DNA from: Siniperca chuatsi
Taxonomy: Eukaryota; Chordata; Actinopteri; Centrarchiformes; Sinipercidae
Direction of reading: 5' to 3'
Length of the DNA stretch: 64,000 nucleotides
Assembly: GCF_020085105.1 (NCBI RefSeq)
Contig: NC_058060.1
Span: 8,687,398-8,751,397 of the forward strand
Shown in pieces: positions 59,557-64,000 of the stretch (positions within the stretch are counted from its first letter, which is position 1; every line of letters starts with the position of its first letter). The notes under the pieces are model-generated. The model was not told the origin of the DNA and made no database searches. It worked only from the letters and a program-made list of their open reading frames with translations. Both the position numbers and the translations under genes were made by a program.

Positions 59557-60718
59557 TTTAATATCATGACATGAAGGCAGTAGCACAAACATAAAAAAAA
59601 AAAAATCTTTTATCTAAAAACTTTACATAAAAAAAGTATTGAAGTAGAAGCTGGCTATTATGTAGATTAAATTTGATTTTTTTGCTTGCATTGCATATCA
59701 TGTTTACAGGAAATATTGAGAAAAATCACATCCATGACAAAGACAAGTATATTACATAAGGCAATGCCATAATGATCAATGATAACAACTTATCTAAACA
59801 ATTGTACATATACACTTAATTAAATGTGTTAGGCCATTTTCATAACAGTCAGTAAAGTCATAAGTTTTACTTCCTCCTTTTAAGACAGAGTGAACTTCAG
59901 TGAACATGCATTTCACCAAACGAAGCTCACCATGGTTACTGGTGCTAATCACTTCTAGGGATTCTCCTTGTTTAACACTCGTACGTAAGCACCAAATAGT
60001 ACGTCAAATCAAATATGGAACTGATTTTCAAAAACAGAAACTGACTGAAGTACAAAACAGCAGCAAGGACACACTGTTGTAGTTTTTGTAGTGTAAAATC
60101 TACAAAAGGCATTAATTTAAACAAACGTATCAATCCATGATGTATGGATCCATTATGTAAACATAACTGAATTGTATTTGGTACAGCCATAGCTTTGTCC
60201 GAGGTCCACGATGAATGGAAATGTCTGCTTCATTTCCCAGGCAACCATGAAAGTGTGAAAGCCAACAAACAGGTGGTCATTGTAATATGGAGATACTGGA
60301 GGAAATATCAGCAGACACAGAGAACACATTAAGTGCTCCAGCCCTTTCGTGTAGACATTCTGACTGACACTTTGACAGACTAATGAGATGGCTGTTATTA
60401 GCTGCCCCAAAAACCAGAGCTTGAGTCAAGTCGCGCTGGTTTCAATTCATTCGCTAGGCTGTGCAGATCAATAAAATAAGAAATTACTTTCTTAACAATC
60501 CTGGCACTTGAGTCACATAAAGTCATATGTAAGTGTCACATTAAATATCTAAGTTAAGTATATGTTAAAAAATGTTGTGAAGTGTTTGACAATATGTGTG
60601 TACTATGGCTGTCCACTATGGCTTTATATCATGGCTACATACTATTTACAAATCGTAACATGACTGCCAGACTGGATGCTGCATGTTCATGTGGTATACT
60701 GAGGAGACAAGCTGCTCC
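59557..60718 (-). other. Copine B 3' UTR (inferred)
   Basis: AT-rich, repeat-poor sequence past the exon b stop codon. A gene-strand ATTAAA (59557-59562) is the best candidate polyadenylation signal. This would give a UTR of about 1.2 kb, similar to copine A. Confidence 0.35.
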
Positions 60719-63999
<3,281 letters not shown>

Positions 64000-64000
64000 C

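Overview
The window is vertebrate nuclear DNA, most likely from a ray-finned fish of the percomorph type. Short coding exons are separated by AT-rich introns with GT..AG borders. Microsatellites, small TTAA-flanked inverted-repeat elements, an L2-like LINE 3' end and SINE-like repeats are scattered between them. Exon translations match vertebrate families closely, and the gene order adarb2 - wdr37 - idi1 is the one known from human chromosome 10p15.3. I saw nothing bacterial, plasmid, phage or CRISPR-like.

Layout: (1) 1-14.6 kb, + strand: the last three coding exons of adarb2 (an ADAR-family RNA-editing deaminase homologue) and a long 3' UTR. (2) 16.4-37.9 kb, - strand: the complete wdr37 coding region, 13 coding exons, 500 aa, convergent with adarb2. 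(3) 38.2-45.6 kb, + strand: complete idi1 (isopentenyl-diphosphate isomerase), six coding exons, divergent from wdr37, with a long form carrying a presumed mitochondrial leader and a short 227-aa form. (4) 46.4-57.7 kb, - strand: a complete copine gene (cpne3-like), convergent with idi1. (5) 59.5-64 kb, - strand: the 3' half of a second copine gene in tandem with the first, running off the right edge.

I assembled exons by matching splice sites, reading phase and family homology. For every complete gene the exon lengths sum to an intact reading frame (wdr37 1503 nt, idi1 867 nt, copine A 1599 or 1653 nt).

The most interesting region is the tandem copine pair. Each copy has two homologous terminal coding exons about 1 kb apart, both in phase with the same upstream exon, so each gene can encode two different C-termini. 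The exon before them is about 94% identical between the copies, while the next exon upstream is only about 74% identical, which suggests exon-restricted gene conversion or strong constraint. Between the two copies lies an array of diverged ~275-307 bp repeats whose units carry an ETS-type CCGGAAGT motif, the first of them at the copine A promoter. Other observations include a 62-bp near-perfect palindrome in idi1 intron 1, several hairpins in wdr37 introns, and a candidate NF-Y/sterol-response promoter for idi1. No wholly new gene system is evident.
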